The position numbers were made by a program, and so were the translations under genes. From Lineolata rhizophorae (Eukaryota; Ascomycota; Dothideomycetes; Lineolatales; Lineolataceae), in NCBI GenBank assembly GCA_010093515.1, contig MU001674.1, positions 1,265,560 to 1,329,559 of the forward strand: a stretch of 64,000 bases of DNA. The letters are read 5' to 3'. The stretch's first letter is position 1. Each line of letters opens with the position of its first letter. Under the pieces are notes generated by a model. It did no database searches. It was not told where the DNA came from and saw only the letters and a list, made by a program, of their open reading frames with translations. Positions 1 through 10,106 of this stretch are shown in pieces.

Positions 1-455
1 TTGAAGAGGACGTGAAACCACTCTCCAAGGACCTTGGGATCTTCGCATTTGGCTCTGGAGTAGTCATAGCCTCTGGATCTTCTTGTCTTGAGCTCTGGAG
101 TACGTCGAATGAACCTCTCAGCCCAGCATTTGCCGACATGGTCGCGGTCGACGCGGTCGTCTTCGTCGATCAGAAGATTGGCCATTCCAGAGACATCGGC
201 GATGCTGTATCCAAAACCACGCGCATCCATATCGAGGATACGCTTGATAAGAACCTCTCTTTCCACTTGGCTGAGCTTCTGGAGGCTCATGTCGCATTCT
301 TCTGCCGATTTGGTCTTGCCGTCGCGTCGACGCGCCAGAGTCCGATGGTTGACGCCGAAGGCCTTTGCAGCGGCCCTGACACTGTCAAAATGGCCTTTTT
401 TGAGAGAATCGACAGCAAGGAGAATATCTGCTTCATTTGGGAGGTGTCGAGGCAT
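1..455 (-). CDS. Fot1/pogo-type (Tc1/mariner superfamily) transposase, N-terminal part, cut by window edge
   Basis: Read on the minus strand from an ATG at 455, the frame stays open to base 1 (about 151 codons). It begins MPRHLPNEADILLAVDSLKK and contains a Psq/CENP-B-like helix-turn-helix (residues ~1-50, with AAKAFGVNHRTLARRR). A second, Tc5-type helix-turn-helix follows, with CWAERFIRRTPELKTRRSR and the characteristic YDYSRAKCEDP stretch. In this family these two domains bind the element's terminal repeats. The DDE catalytic domain lies beyond the window. No stop or frameshift is seen, in contrast to the decayed genes next to it, so this copy may be young. The upstream leader of 86 bases runs into the terminal repeats at 510-541. 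Family assignment is confident; activity cannot be judged. Confidence 0.9.
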   Translation of the reverse strand, partial: MPRHLPNEADILLAVDSLKKGHFDSVRAAAKAFGVNHRTLARRRDGKTKSAEECDMSLQKLSQVEREVLIKRILDMDARGFGYSIADVSGMANLLIDEDDRVDRDHVGKCWAERFIRRTPELKTRRSRGYDYSRAKCEDPKVLGEWFHVLF

Positions 456-509
456 CGTGGGTGGAAAAATTGAGGTTTGAAGTTGGGGGACGCGTCAGGA
501 CGCGGGTGT

Positions 510-543
510 GGGTCATACCCTGAGGGCGGGTCATACCCTGATA
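510..543 (-). repeat. Terminal end of the Fot1/pogo element with doubled 14-bp motif and TA target
   Basis: The 14-mer GGGTCATACCCTGA occurs at 510-523 and again at 528-541, followed at once by TA (542-543). On the transposase strand the element would therefore start TA/TCAGGGTATGACCC, repeat the motif after four bases, and reach the transposase ATG 86 bases later. Pogo/Fot1 elements insert at TA and carry inverted terminal repeats, often with internal copies that bind transposase. The partner end lies outside the window, so the boundary is inference. Confidence 0.6.
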
Positions 544-746
544 GGAACGGTTAGCAGATAGATTGTTGAGCCATATATCTCGGATTTCCTGGCATCCTGA
601 GGCGAAACACAAGTTACTTCCTAGTTATTACTGGTCGCCGCTTTGACGTCCTTCTCGCTACCCGGCTCAACTTCGATTCAGCTGTGTATTAGCTTCCTAC
701 AGCTTCCCTTAGCCCGTACCAACTTCTTGCTTACCCTTCTGGCTGA

Positions 747-1015
747 GTAACTGTCACGGTCTGCCTTCTGGCAGGCGGAGTGAATGGTGGAGATGCGAAT
801 CTCACTAGATGGTCGATTTCAGATCAGAGTCCGGTCGATGGGCGACCGGGGCCGGATTGAAGGGTCAATCACGATGTGCACGGTGGGCAGAATATGGATG
901 AGTATGAATGAATTGTCTATGTAGAGTTTGGATCGAGGTTGGATCCTTATAGGATCAGACCCCGATCACGTGAGCTTTCCACTTGTGGAAGGCGCCTCCC
1001 AACCGTGTCAGTAAC
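747..1015. mobile_element. Solo LTR (LTR retrotransposon) with 5-bp target duplication
   Basis: The segment 752-1010 (259 bp) starts TGTCACGG and ends CCGTGTCA, the TG...CA ends of an LTR forming a near-perfect 8-bp inverted pair. It is bounded on both sides by GTAAC (747-751 and 1011-1015), a 5-bp target-site duplication. No internal coding region, primer site or second LTR is next to it, so this is best read as a solo LTR left by recombination. Superfamily (Ty3 or Ty1) cannot be set from the LTR alone. The intact target duplication suggests modest age. Confidence 0.72.
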
Positions 1016-1129
1016 TCGGATTTAGAACAGGATGTACGGATTGGCTGGCTGAGAATTAAAGTAGTAAGTATTTTACTCTGTTTTCAGTCAAGATACAACC
1101 CTATGCTAATTAATCTGACCATCAGCGAC

Positions 1130-2450
1130 TAGGACATACAGTCATTGTTGCCTCGATATGTCTCCGTCAAGATTGGAGCTCTTAACACAAATACATCGAA
1201 GGAGCTGATTACCCCGAAGCTCATTGCAAACGCCAGTCGTTCACATGAAGCTCTCGCATTTTTAAGGACACCTATCAATGACTTCCGGCTAGAACGGCCC
1301 GAAGGGGCTCATACCTCCCTAGTCTATCGACAAATAAGAGAAACGCTCCTCAGATTCCAGCACATGACGCCAAACCAGAGCTTGCCTCTCCCGTTCTTCA
1401 AGTTCTTCGCATACTGCCTCCTTCAATCACTGAATTATGTCCACACAGAGTGCCATGTAATTCGCACAAGCAGGTCCAACAACTTTGAGACCTCTTTTGT
1501 GTTGCTATCCGGCTATCGGGTTTCTTCATCGATAATTGATAGATCCCCGTAGGCACCCGTTGCTAACAGTTTTCGGTGTTTCTGTTTGCAGACATCAAAG
1601 ACGATAATATCACGGCGACGATTGAGAATAACAAGGTCCTGGAGAATTTTGTCGCCTCCGAAAAGCAAAAGTCTCCATCGAAGCACATCCGAGGGGGAGC
1701 TAGTTGTGTCATACAAATTTCGCAGGATGAATTCGGACCCTAACGAGGTTTGAGATTACTGCCCTAGCTGAGTGATTTCGATCTTGCATTCCCAGGCTTG
1801 GCTAGCGATCGGGATCATCTTTCTGCAATCTAATCTCATCACTATAGTACACCGGAGGTGTTGTTGGGTATCTAATTGCCGTACAGCGGCAATATCTGGA
1901 ACCTGGGTTTACTGGTAAGATACGCTTGCCGCGCTTCCCCCATAGCCTGTCTTGATAGCTCATGCTGACATTGATAGATGCGGAATGTTTTGGAGAACGT
2001 TGGTGAGTACGATGCCCATGTGCATCTCGCTCAGATGATTGCTTTTCTCGGTCCTCCACCGAGGGCCTTGGTGAAAAGAGAGCATATATATCGGAAACAC
2101 CCACTCAAAAGCTCGATCGTGAGTCACCGAAATAAGGGTTGCTAGAATATGAACGAGTTTTCGGGTGGGCTGTTCTTTGACAGCGATGGCAAATGGTTAT
2201 TACTCAATGGAATTCCGAAAAGATACAAAATACCAACGTTGTCGCTTGGTAGGAAATATGATTGGGAAATACATGCTCTGCGGGGGCTCGAAGCTAGCAG
2301 ACACGGTGACATCGCTGGATGACAAGGAGGAGAAGTTCTTGGGGTTTGCTGATGGTATGCTTTAGTAGCTGCCGGAAAAGAGAAAGACGGTCAAGGAATT
2401 GTTGGAACATCTGTTCTTCGAATCCTTCTACATGGATGGCGCCCGAGTTC
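1130..2450 (+). pseudogene. Decayed SRPK-like serine/threonine protein kinase
   Basis: Successive segments match a fungal SR-protein-kinase-like domain in order. The N-lobe and hinge are at 1145-1460 (VSVKIGAL, then RTPINDF, LVYRQIRETL and LNYVHTECHVI). The catalytic loop relic is at 1590-1735 (DIKDDN), the activation/APE region at 1800-1915 (YSTPEVLLG, SGNIWNLGLLV), and the C-lobe at 1985-2440 (LAQMIAFLGPPPRALVKR, FADGML, then LPEKRKTVKELLEHLFF). Two intron relics are visible (about 1460-1590 and 1912-1979). The frame is interrupted: TAA in the kinase core near 1733, two TAA where Gln would fit near 1830 and 1872, and adjacent TAG TAG at 2363-2368 where the family has Gln-Trp. The first splice site no longer joins in frame. 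Stops of the CAA/CAG-to-TAA/TAG and TGG-to-TAG kind are what RIP produces. Confidence 0.8.
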
Positions 2451-3376
2451 TGCAAGGAAATATATGTCAAATACTAGACAATCCCACTTAACCTGAGACT
2501 CTTGACCGATTTGAATGAGGGGAGGCCGTCATCCCGGGACCCATCTCACTAACAGCTTTGATATCTGTCCACTACGTGCCACGGTTTGGTACGTAGTCTA
2601 CAGGTGGTGCGGGGATCGGCAGGGCTTAGTTCGCACATGACATCGGGACCAAGTTTGCTCAGTTCCATCGAGTGGTATCCGCTCTGTCTTCGAGACCCTC
2701 TACGAACTAGACAGCCGCAGAAGTGTCTCATCCTTGGCATATTGTAGCTTCTTGTCACGACACTCTGCGGCTGACTGCACGCTGCGTTGTGATGGGCTGT
2801 TTTGTGACGGTGCTCTCGTGTGTTGATCAATGGCCGCAGGCTTAGGTTCCGATGCAGCAGGTTCCGGCGTTCCTTGCTCGGCCGCCTCCGCTGGGTCTTC
2901 TAGACTCGGACATGACAGAAGACTGCAAGAGACTTCAGTCGCCTTTGTCGAACGTTTTGCACATGGGCGGCGCTGTTTTTTTGCGTCTTCTTCGACGGAC
3001 GTCACGTGTTCAGCGCCAATTCCCGTTCGTTTCTGTTCAATCCAAAAAAAAAAAAAAAAAAAGCTTGAGCTTATCCTCTTCTATCCGAATACTGCAGCTC
3101 ATCTTCATAAGCTTTTGCAGGATGGATGTCGTCTCGCTCCTTCTCAAGCTCCTTATGCTTCAAAATATGGTTCTATACGAACCAGTTCTCCAAACACAAC
3201 TACTTCCCATCCTTCTTCCTCTTAACCGCCATTGCATCTAGAAATACAGTGTCTAGCGTACCCCTTTCCTGCTTGGCATTGCTTGACTAGCTATTCTACT
3301 CCACAGATAGAGACACCGAGTCAGCATACAACCGTGACAGATGACGGCTCTGCAAGTCCTGGGAGAGACCGATTTC
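2451..3376. other. Gene-poor spacer with a 20-base A run
   Basis: Short overlapping ORFs on both strands (about 2,700-3,240) show no recognisable family. A homopolymer of A lies at about 3043-3062. It could be a slipped simple repeat or the tail of a retroposed fragment, but there is no supporting sequence. Nothing else was recognised. Confidence 0.4.
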
Positions 3377-4760
3377 CTAAAGCGGCGGGACGCTGAAGTC
3401 CAAGTCTGACGGCAATTGGTCGATAGCCGAGCAGATTCTCTTAAAATGAGCTGGCATCCAAATGTCGTAGAGGTTCTTCGTGAAACGATAAGCCGTCCAC
3501 TTCTCCTTGCCATCTGATTCGGTAAAGTCGAATGTACGGATTGGATGCCGATAGTAATTGGTATCCTTCTCCCCCATTACTGGATAGTGGCCGTAGATCC
3601 GTACTGACCTGTCGCCATGCGAGATGGAGAACGCAAGAATCTCCCGGTGGACCTCGCTCTCGCGCTTCACGACGCGGAAGAGTTCCGCGACGGCCCGTAC
3701 CGCTAGGGTCGTACTGTGGGCATTCTGGCGAGCTGGTCGTTGGTGAATGCGTCGCGCCTAAAACCCACAGAGTAGTCAGGTTGGGGTGGAGTGCCGGTCA
3801 GCGGGATCGAGTTATCCCAGAGCTCGTCCACGCTCTCGGTGAGGAGTCTGAGGTCCTTGGCACAGAGGGCAAATGTTTCCGCCGAAGGAACAATGAGCCG
3901 AGAAATGTCCTGAATAATCCTAGCTTCATTCTTGCCCTGCAACTTGCGACAAGCATCTACGAAGATCGCGTCGTCGAAGATCGTCTCCTTGGGAACTGGC
4001 TGTTCACCCTCTAGGAGGTTCCGGACGAGACGCTTACTCGCATCCGTGATATCTAGCTCGGATACGTCCATATATGTGCCCTTGGTCCGGAGTAGGAGTT
4101 CGTACTGTGAGTCCTTATACGGCGCACTCTTCTCCTCTCGCGACTTCTGGTTGCTGGAAGTCGATGACAAAGCGGAGTTTGATCGTTTACGGGAAAGGTT
4201 GGACAAGGATTTCTCCTCCGCAAGTAGGCACTCCATGGCGAGATTCGATTCGGAGAATCCTTGCGGCCACTGCTTTTCTCTCGTCCAAAACTTAGTTGGG
4301 TCGATCGGGTCGTAGGTGTCACCGCTGTTATTCACGCATCTGTTGGAAGCGTCCTCCACAAGAGACAGTCTAGAAGATTGCCGAGGTCGCGTGTGAGGGA
4401 GTCCGGGTCACGATCAAGCAGCCGACCGGCCGCTTCGTACCACGCTTGCCAAGTGTCGCGAAACTCTTCGATAACTTAGTTTCAGTACTTAAATAGCAAC
4501 AAAGATAGGAATACCGTACCTATTGGGATAGAATCTTCTTGGCTGGAGACGGATGCGGTTGATTGCGTGCAGTGTGTTAGGGAGCTGGTCGCTGTCCTGC
4601 TCATTGTTAGCACGGATATCGCTCAGCGCTTCATGAAACAAGTACCTTGATCTTTTGGCGCCGACAATATGCGCTCCTTCTAGGCGACCAAAGGTGCTCG
4701 AGTGCAGCCCGTGGTGACGAGCATGCTCGTGAACGTTGAGATGTTAAATATATGTGGATG
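3377..4760 (-). pseudogene. DUF7924-family fungal protein, internally deleted
   Basis: The minus strand carries an N-terminal region (about 4740-4395) that reads through two good introns. One runs from GTACTTG near 4645 to CAG near 4600 and contains GCTAAC. The other runs from GTACGG near 4520 to AAG near 4476. They lead to VIEEFRDTWQAWYEAAGRLL. After a frame change come TYDPIDPTKFW and ARIIQDISRLIVPSAETF, then DYSVGFRRDAFTNDQLA (to about 3735). The next recognisable block, QNAHSTTLAVRAVAELF, starts at about 3730 in another frame and runs through REILAFSISH, IYGHYPVMG, FTKNLYDIWMPAHFKRICSA and a stop at 3377. In intact relatives roughly 50-60 residues lie between these blocks, including a conserved EVKCG stretch. 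They are absent here, so the copy is a deletion derivative. Function of the family is not established. Confidence 0.75.
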
Positions 4761-7700
4761 CCGCCTCTTGGCGCAGACCAGCATCTGTTAGCCAATCAAC
4801 TAGGCGCCTCAGTCACGTCCAGTCGAGTCGGACTACCCCGCTCCGTTGCAATCGCAGAACCGCTGCGAAAATCATCGACGAATTAAAATTTCATCCTCAA
4901 GGGTGGATGGGATCAAGATCAGAGAGAATGGAAAGAACAAAAATGGTCACGCTTTCGCAGCATTTCGTTTCGCGTAGAAGCTTCTACCCAGCCACCCAAC
5001 CCCACCAAGGCTAAGTCACCGTCGCGAAAGCTTTATTCCATGGACCTCAGTCGGTCTCAGCCCTACAACCTTACGGACTTTCAATTAACGAGGGGTGTAG
5101 GCCCGGCCTCTTTCAACTAACATTGATTGTCTGCTTTACGATGATATGAGGGCCAGCGAAGCCTTAGACAGCGCAGAGCAATAGAATCTAGCCTCGTCCG
5201 CACGTGAGGTTTTGGCAAAGTTCCACCCTGCCAGCGAGGGAGGACTAAAGCGAAACGAAGGAGAAAGGTAGAGAGCAGAAATGGAAAAAAGAGCGAGCAG
5301 AGAGAAATAGAACGAAGAGGAAGCGGGTGGAGGGAAGTAGGGAAGAGGGGAGCAGCGGGGCATGCATACTGTTGAGGCAGCAAGACTAGCCACTCATAGC
5401 CGCCACGAAAGCTATTTCGTCGGCATGGAAACTAAAAGGTTCGTCCCCCGGCATCTGATACGCCCTTTACTATTAATCTGCCTCCACTACGAGATCCGAT
5501 ACATTCATACAAGGCGGAATGATATCTAGAAAGCGGACTTGTTACAATATTGTGTAGACCTATATATCAGTAAGGAGCAAAGGGCGGCTGAACGAAGTCT
5601 ACCTGAAATGGGCGACCTCGGGAGGCCACAAGCAATGCCTTCTGAGTATTTCAAGATCCTCTGTTTTCTAGTAAATCGCCTACTCCCTATTTGTGTTCGA
5701 ACCTTGAAACTCTATGATTCCGAGCCCTTCCCGCCGGCATCTATCCCGTGAACAGCCTTGCTGATCCCCGAACAGAACCTCCTTGGACAACCCAGATCCC
5801 TTTCCATCGTTAGGAGCCTGATGCTTGGGACGTTATATGTCTATTTATGTGATACCACAGAGTGTTACTGTACATGAAAGAACTGTGCTCAGAGGTCCTT
5901 GAATCTATTATAGCAAGTAAACAAGGGAGATAGCCTTCATCAAATTTCATTCTTCACCGCTCTCCATAGAACAAATAATTGAAATCATATAAGGTTAATC
6001 GCCTAGCGGCAACTGACCTTAATGCTCGTACCGTCGGCGTCAACTAATATGGAATCTTCTAACCTCACCAGCAGTATCGTAGGCACGAATCCTAGTAAGC
6101 CGCTCTCTTTGACGTCGCGGATCATAGTAGTACACAACGAGGTACAAAATGATCAGTGTATAAAGGAACATCGGCGAGCAAGAGACGAAACGCGCTGCAG
6201 CTTGCAAGGGCCAGAAGGCAAGAGATGATGGATGACCAGGAATTGGTCTTAGCATTCTTATTTCTTCCTTCCATTACGCCGAGGTATATCCTCCGTCGAA
6301 AGCCGCTGGTCAGACCCCACGGGTCTTCACCTCATCTGCTTCGTCAAAGCCACTCGATAGATAGCAGTCATGCGAATCTATAATTACACTACACATCATA
6401 AAATTAGCCGAGATTTCGGGCGCTGCATGCAGTAGTCGCTTCCACCTGTTTCAGCGATGAGGAGATATTCTCGCGATCGTGGTAGTAGTTATGTCCGTTG
6501 AATTACTCCACTTAAGGCTAAGCTATAACGTAAAACAGCTTTCCTTTTATCTATGCGTTGCCTAGATACCTAGAATATTACCTTTCATCACTTTCGATAT
6601 TGGGAAACTAATATACGCGAAAAGCCGCCAGTGCACCACTTGCATATGCCTATATTTGTCCTTGGTCAGTAAAATCTCTAAATACATTTTCATGCGTCAG
6701 CAAATCATTAGAGTGAATCCACGCATAATCTGCCTTATCCGTTATTCTTGGAGGGCTAGAACCTCTCGGAGCTAGGCACAGCTATCTGCCGAAAGTCAGA
6801 AAGCCGACTTGGCTAGAGACTGGGAATGTATTTGTTTTTATTACACGTGAGAAATTGGACCTTAAGTATGACCTCAGCAGCTATTGCATTAGCACCAAGA
6901 CAGAATGCGGAATTTTATGGTCAATGATGGCGTCGAATAGTGCAATCCTTCCAGCTCCTGGGTTTATGAACTGCAAGTTAGATTCTCGATACGCATAAAG
7001 GGAACCAAACATCATTTCCATCACTATCTATGTAGCTGTTTACAACAAAAAGGCAGTTAAGCTGAGTGACTGAACGTACAGCAGCATTTCGTTTTCTTCT
7101 TTCTCTATTTTAAAAAGGGGAGACCAACGGTGTCTGTAGTATGTGAATTGTTGTGGCGTGCGAGAAGTCTTTAAATTGAGGGGTGGGTGAGGTGTGCGCG
7201 ATGTTTGGAGCATCGTGAGGAGTGAATTTGGATAGGATGGGATTTTCATTCGTAAATACTTCAATAGCTCTAGCTAGAGTGTACGAGATGCAATTGACTA
7301 AGTGTAAGTGACTTGTACGTCATTTCATCCAATAACTATTCACTGTGCCAAAGATAATAGAGGTATTCCTCAGACTTTTCAGTCGAATTCAACTCTAATG
7401 CCTATGTAGCAGTTCGAATGTCGCTCATACCTTCTTATGGGCCCGAAGTATCTCTTTCAGGTAACGCACCAGTTCTCCCAATTCGTTGAACGTCGCGGTG
7501 GGGTCGCATACGTCAGTCCACCCACTGATGAAGCTGCAACACCAACCGAACAAAGGTATCAAACAGTCCGCGTACTATCACAATCCCGTCCCTGTCTTTA
7601 ACGCACGCTCAACTTATTCCGACTCCGCCTACGTCCGCGTCCCAAAAAGCGGCAAATGATCTCAAACTGGGGTCACTGGACCTGTCTTCCCCACATTCGT

Positions 7701-8090
7701 CACAGGCACTCCGCCCGATCCGGCTAGCTCCCGCACAGTGGCTCGACCGGGTGCGTGCCCACATGGTTCTACAACTCGGCGTTTACCGCGTTCCTTCTGC
7801 ATCGGTGACACAATTATCTTATTACCGGCACATAGAACGTTGATGCCGGGACCGAGCCGGAAAGGCACAAGCACAGATATAATAAGCCAGCGGTTCCATG
7901 GGACCCGAGCATTACGCTTCCTTGCATGGCAAATGGCGATGACGACCTCGTTGGAATCGGGGCGGACGAGGCATCGCCAATGCGGTCCCGCCATGGTTCC
8001 ATGGAAGAGGGTGCGAACCACCGATTCATGTTTTAGGGCGCGAGGCCGGTCCCAAGACTCGGTGCGTCCCAAGCCCTTCGAGCCCGGGCT
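4761..8090. other. AT-richer gene desert of the left island
   Basis: Only short ORFs (at most about 170 codons, none with a recognisable motif) occur on either strand across more than 3 kb. Base composition is visibly richer in A/T and TA steps than the core block, especially 5,500-7,400. The ORF on the minus strand at 7662-8189 has no family signature. I interpret the stretch as old, mutated repeat or gene DNA, but no element could be named. Confidence 0.5.
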
Positions 8091-9938
8091 ACCTACTACG
8101 TAGTCCGCGGAAAGATATGCCACGACTCGCGCGCGGGTCGAGAGGCTTGAGCCGTTCCGGCAGTCCGTTTCGTCTTTCCCCCCCGGCACAAAGAGACAAC
8201 GGACAAGCTACACCCGCAGTCCGCCGGCTTTCGCTTAAGGAACGGACTCGGCTCAGCTTGCCCGCACGCCCGGAGCGGATTCGGCGTTTCTAGGCCTCGC
8301 CAATGCTTCTCGACACATACTCGCGCATTCCTTCTCACTCGACCGATCTCACTTCTGTACGGGTTGGGGGCGTGAGCGCCGGACGTTGCCGTGCAACATG
8401 TCCGGAATTAACAGACACACTCGGAACAGTCGAAATTACGGCGCAGCAATGAAGGGGTGGCGAGCGAGGGCGTGATAAGGGGGCGTATAATATACGCCGC
8501 GCTTGCTCTGCTTCTTCAAGACCAAGAATGCTGGAAGCAAACCAGTCTCGTGTATGCCGAATAGCGAGTTGGAGTTGAGTGCCAGCGAGAGCAAGGGTTA
8601 GGAGACACAGTAAATATTTACCATCAACAAGCAAAGAATATTGGGGGGGGGTTGTCCCTTCCACCACCAGGCAGACCCAACATCAACACCCGACGATTAT
8701 CGCCACACCCACAGCACCCGCCATTCCACCACGGGACCTATCCGCACCGCAGCGGAAGTATCACCGGACAACGACCGGCCACCTCATCGCAGACCACCGC
8801 ACGCACACGCACCAAAACAAGCAAAAAACCAACAGCCAACCCTGGAGCGCCGCCCGCCCACCCATTGGCCTCCCCCGGGCGATGCGCCCATGGTCTGGAC
8901 CCGTGCACCGCAGCAGCTGCACGTCGACCTCGGCGCGCAAGGGCGCCCCTGTGCGCGCCCGTGTGTCCGTGTGCATGTGTACCGCGTACTACGCAGGTAT
9001 GTTTGGGGCGGGGGGAGGGGAAGCGGGAGGGAGGGTTTGTGACCGAGAGGAGAGGGGCTCGGCGAGACGGCCGGAGGCCGATTCGGATGCTGCCTGCCGA
9101 GGCCGGCGGCGGAGGAGGAGGAGCGGAGAGCGGGTTCCGTTTTTGCGCTTGGGGTTTCGGGGAGTTCTGGCTACATAGGTCGTGTGGGATCTGTCGTCCC
9201 CGAGTTGCTGGGGGGGGTGGGGGGCCTACTACGTATGTATGTAAGAGGTGGAACTATGGATGGGCGCGGAGCGGGCGGGCGGGCGGGGCAACGGGTGGAT
9301 GGTGAAAGGGTTGGGGCGGGATCGTTATGGTCATGGGCGATGGGCGATGGAAATGTTTGGGCTGGTATGAGGTTGGAGATGCTGGTTCGACGACAAGACG
9401 CGCAGCCGTGCAATTTTTAGAACGGTGATCGATGCGGTAGATATAGGTAGGGCACTTGTTTGAGACGACGAGATCGTCGTTTGAGACTGAGTGGAAAACG
9501 ATGGCCAACCAAGTGGCAGCTTACGAAGCAGAAGCAGAAGATCGAAAACGTTTGCGGTAGAGTTCCCCTAGCTATGCGTACCCACCGGCGGTCCCCGCGG
9601 AGAGGCATACCGCTAAATGACTGGCCGCGATGGTATAGGATCGCCGGGCGGCGGCCAGGCGTGCAGCGTCTGCCGCCGCGCCGCTGCACCGCGTATTGAT
9701 TAAAAACCGCGCGTAAATCTCCACTTGTCCGTCTGGAGTTTGTGGATGTTTACTCCGCCCCGGCGTGCTATCGCCGCCCGACTAACAGATACTAGAGAAA
9801 AGGGGTTTGAATAAAAAAAAAAAAAGTAAATGTCGCGTGTCACTCTCATTATTCTCCCATCAGGCCAGAACCACCGCATTCCAGTCGTCTGGTCTCGCTC
9901 ACAACCCAGACTTCTTCTTCAGAGAGCATTAAAACAAA
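8091..9938. other. GC-rich low-complexity intergenic DNA
   Basis: The sequence shifts to C/G-rich simple composition with poly-G and GGC tracts. Open frames on both strands (for example 8579-9305) are long only because stops are rare in such DNA. Two copies of the CTACTACGTA motif lie at 8093-8103 and 9226-9235. No gene was recognised. Confidence 0.5.
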
Positions 9939-10106
9939 ATGCCCTCGGTTGCCGAAGCACCTCAAGTAATGCCGCCGCAAATTTGCCCGAGCGATGCAGC
10001 CCCGTACAAAGTGCGCCCACGACGCACCCTAAGCGGCAAGCGTGGTCCTCTTCAGCGCCACCGGCTGTACCTAGCACCTAGAACCTCCGAAGAAAAACTG
10101 GCATAG
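9939..10106 (+). CDS. Possible small protein of 55 residues, unrecognised
   Basis: An ATG at 9939 sits in a favourable fungal context (ACAAAATGCC) after a CT-rich leader and opens a 55-codon frame ending TAG at 10104. The product starts MPSVAEAPQ and is basic in its second half (KVRPRRTLSGKRGPLQRHR). No signal peptide or membrane segment is visible. It is shorter than usual ORF cut-offs and sits alone in an intergenic region, so it may be a real small gene, the first exon of a longer one, or chance. I do not recognise a family. Confidence 0.3.
   Translation: MPSVAEAPQVMPPQICPSDAAPYKVRPRRTLSGKRGPLQRHRLYLAPRTSEEKLA

Noticed and set aside
12-473. 153-codon plus-strand frame at the left edge
   Set aside because: Antisense of the transposase N-terminus, which has clear helix-turn-helix motifs on the minus strand.
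3043-3062. Poly-A run as the tail of a LINE or retroposed gene
   Set aside because: No reverse transcriptase remnant, no target duplication and no identifiable source gene beside it.
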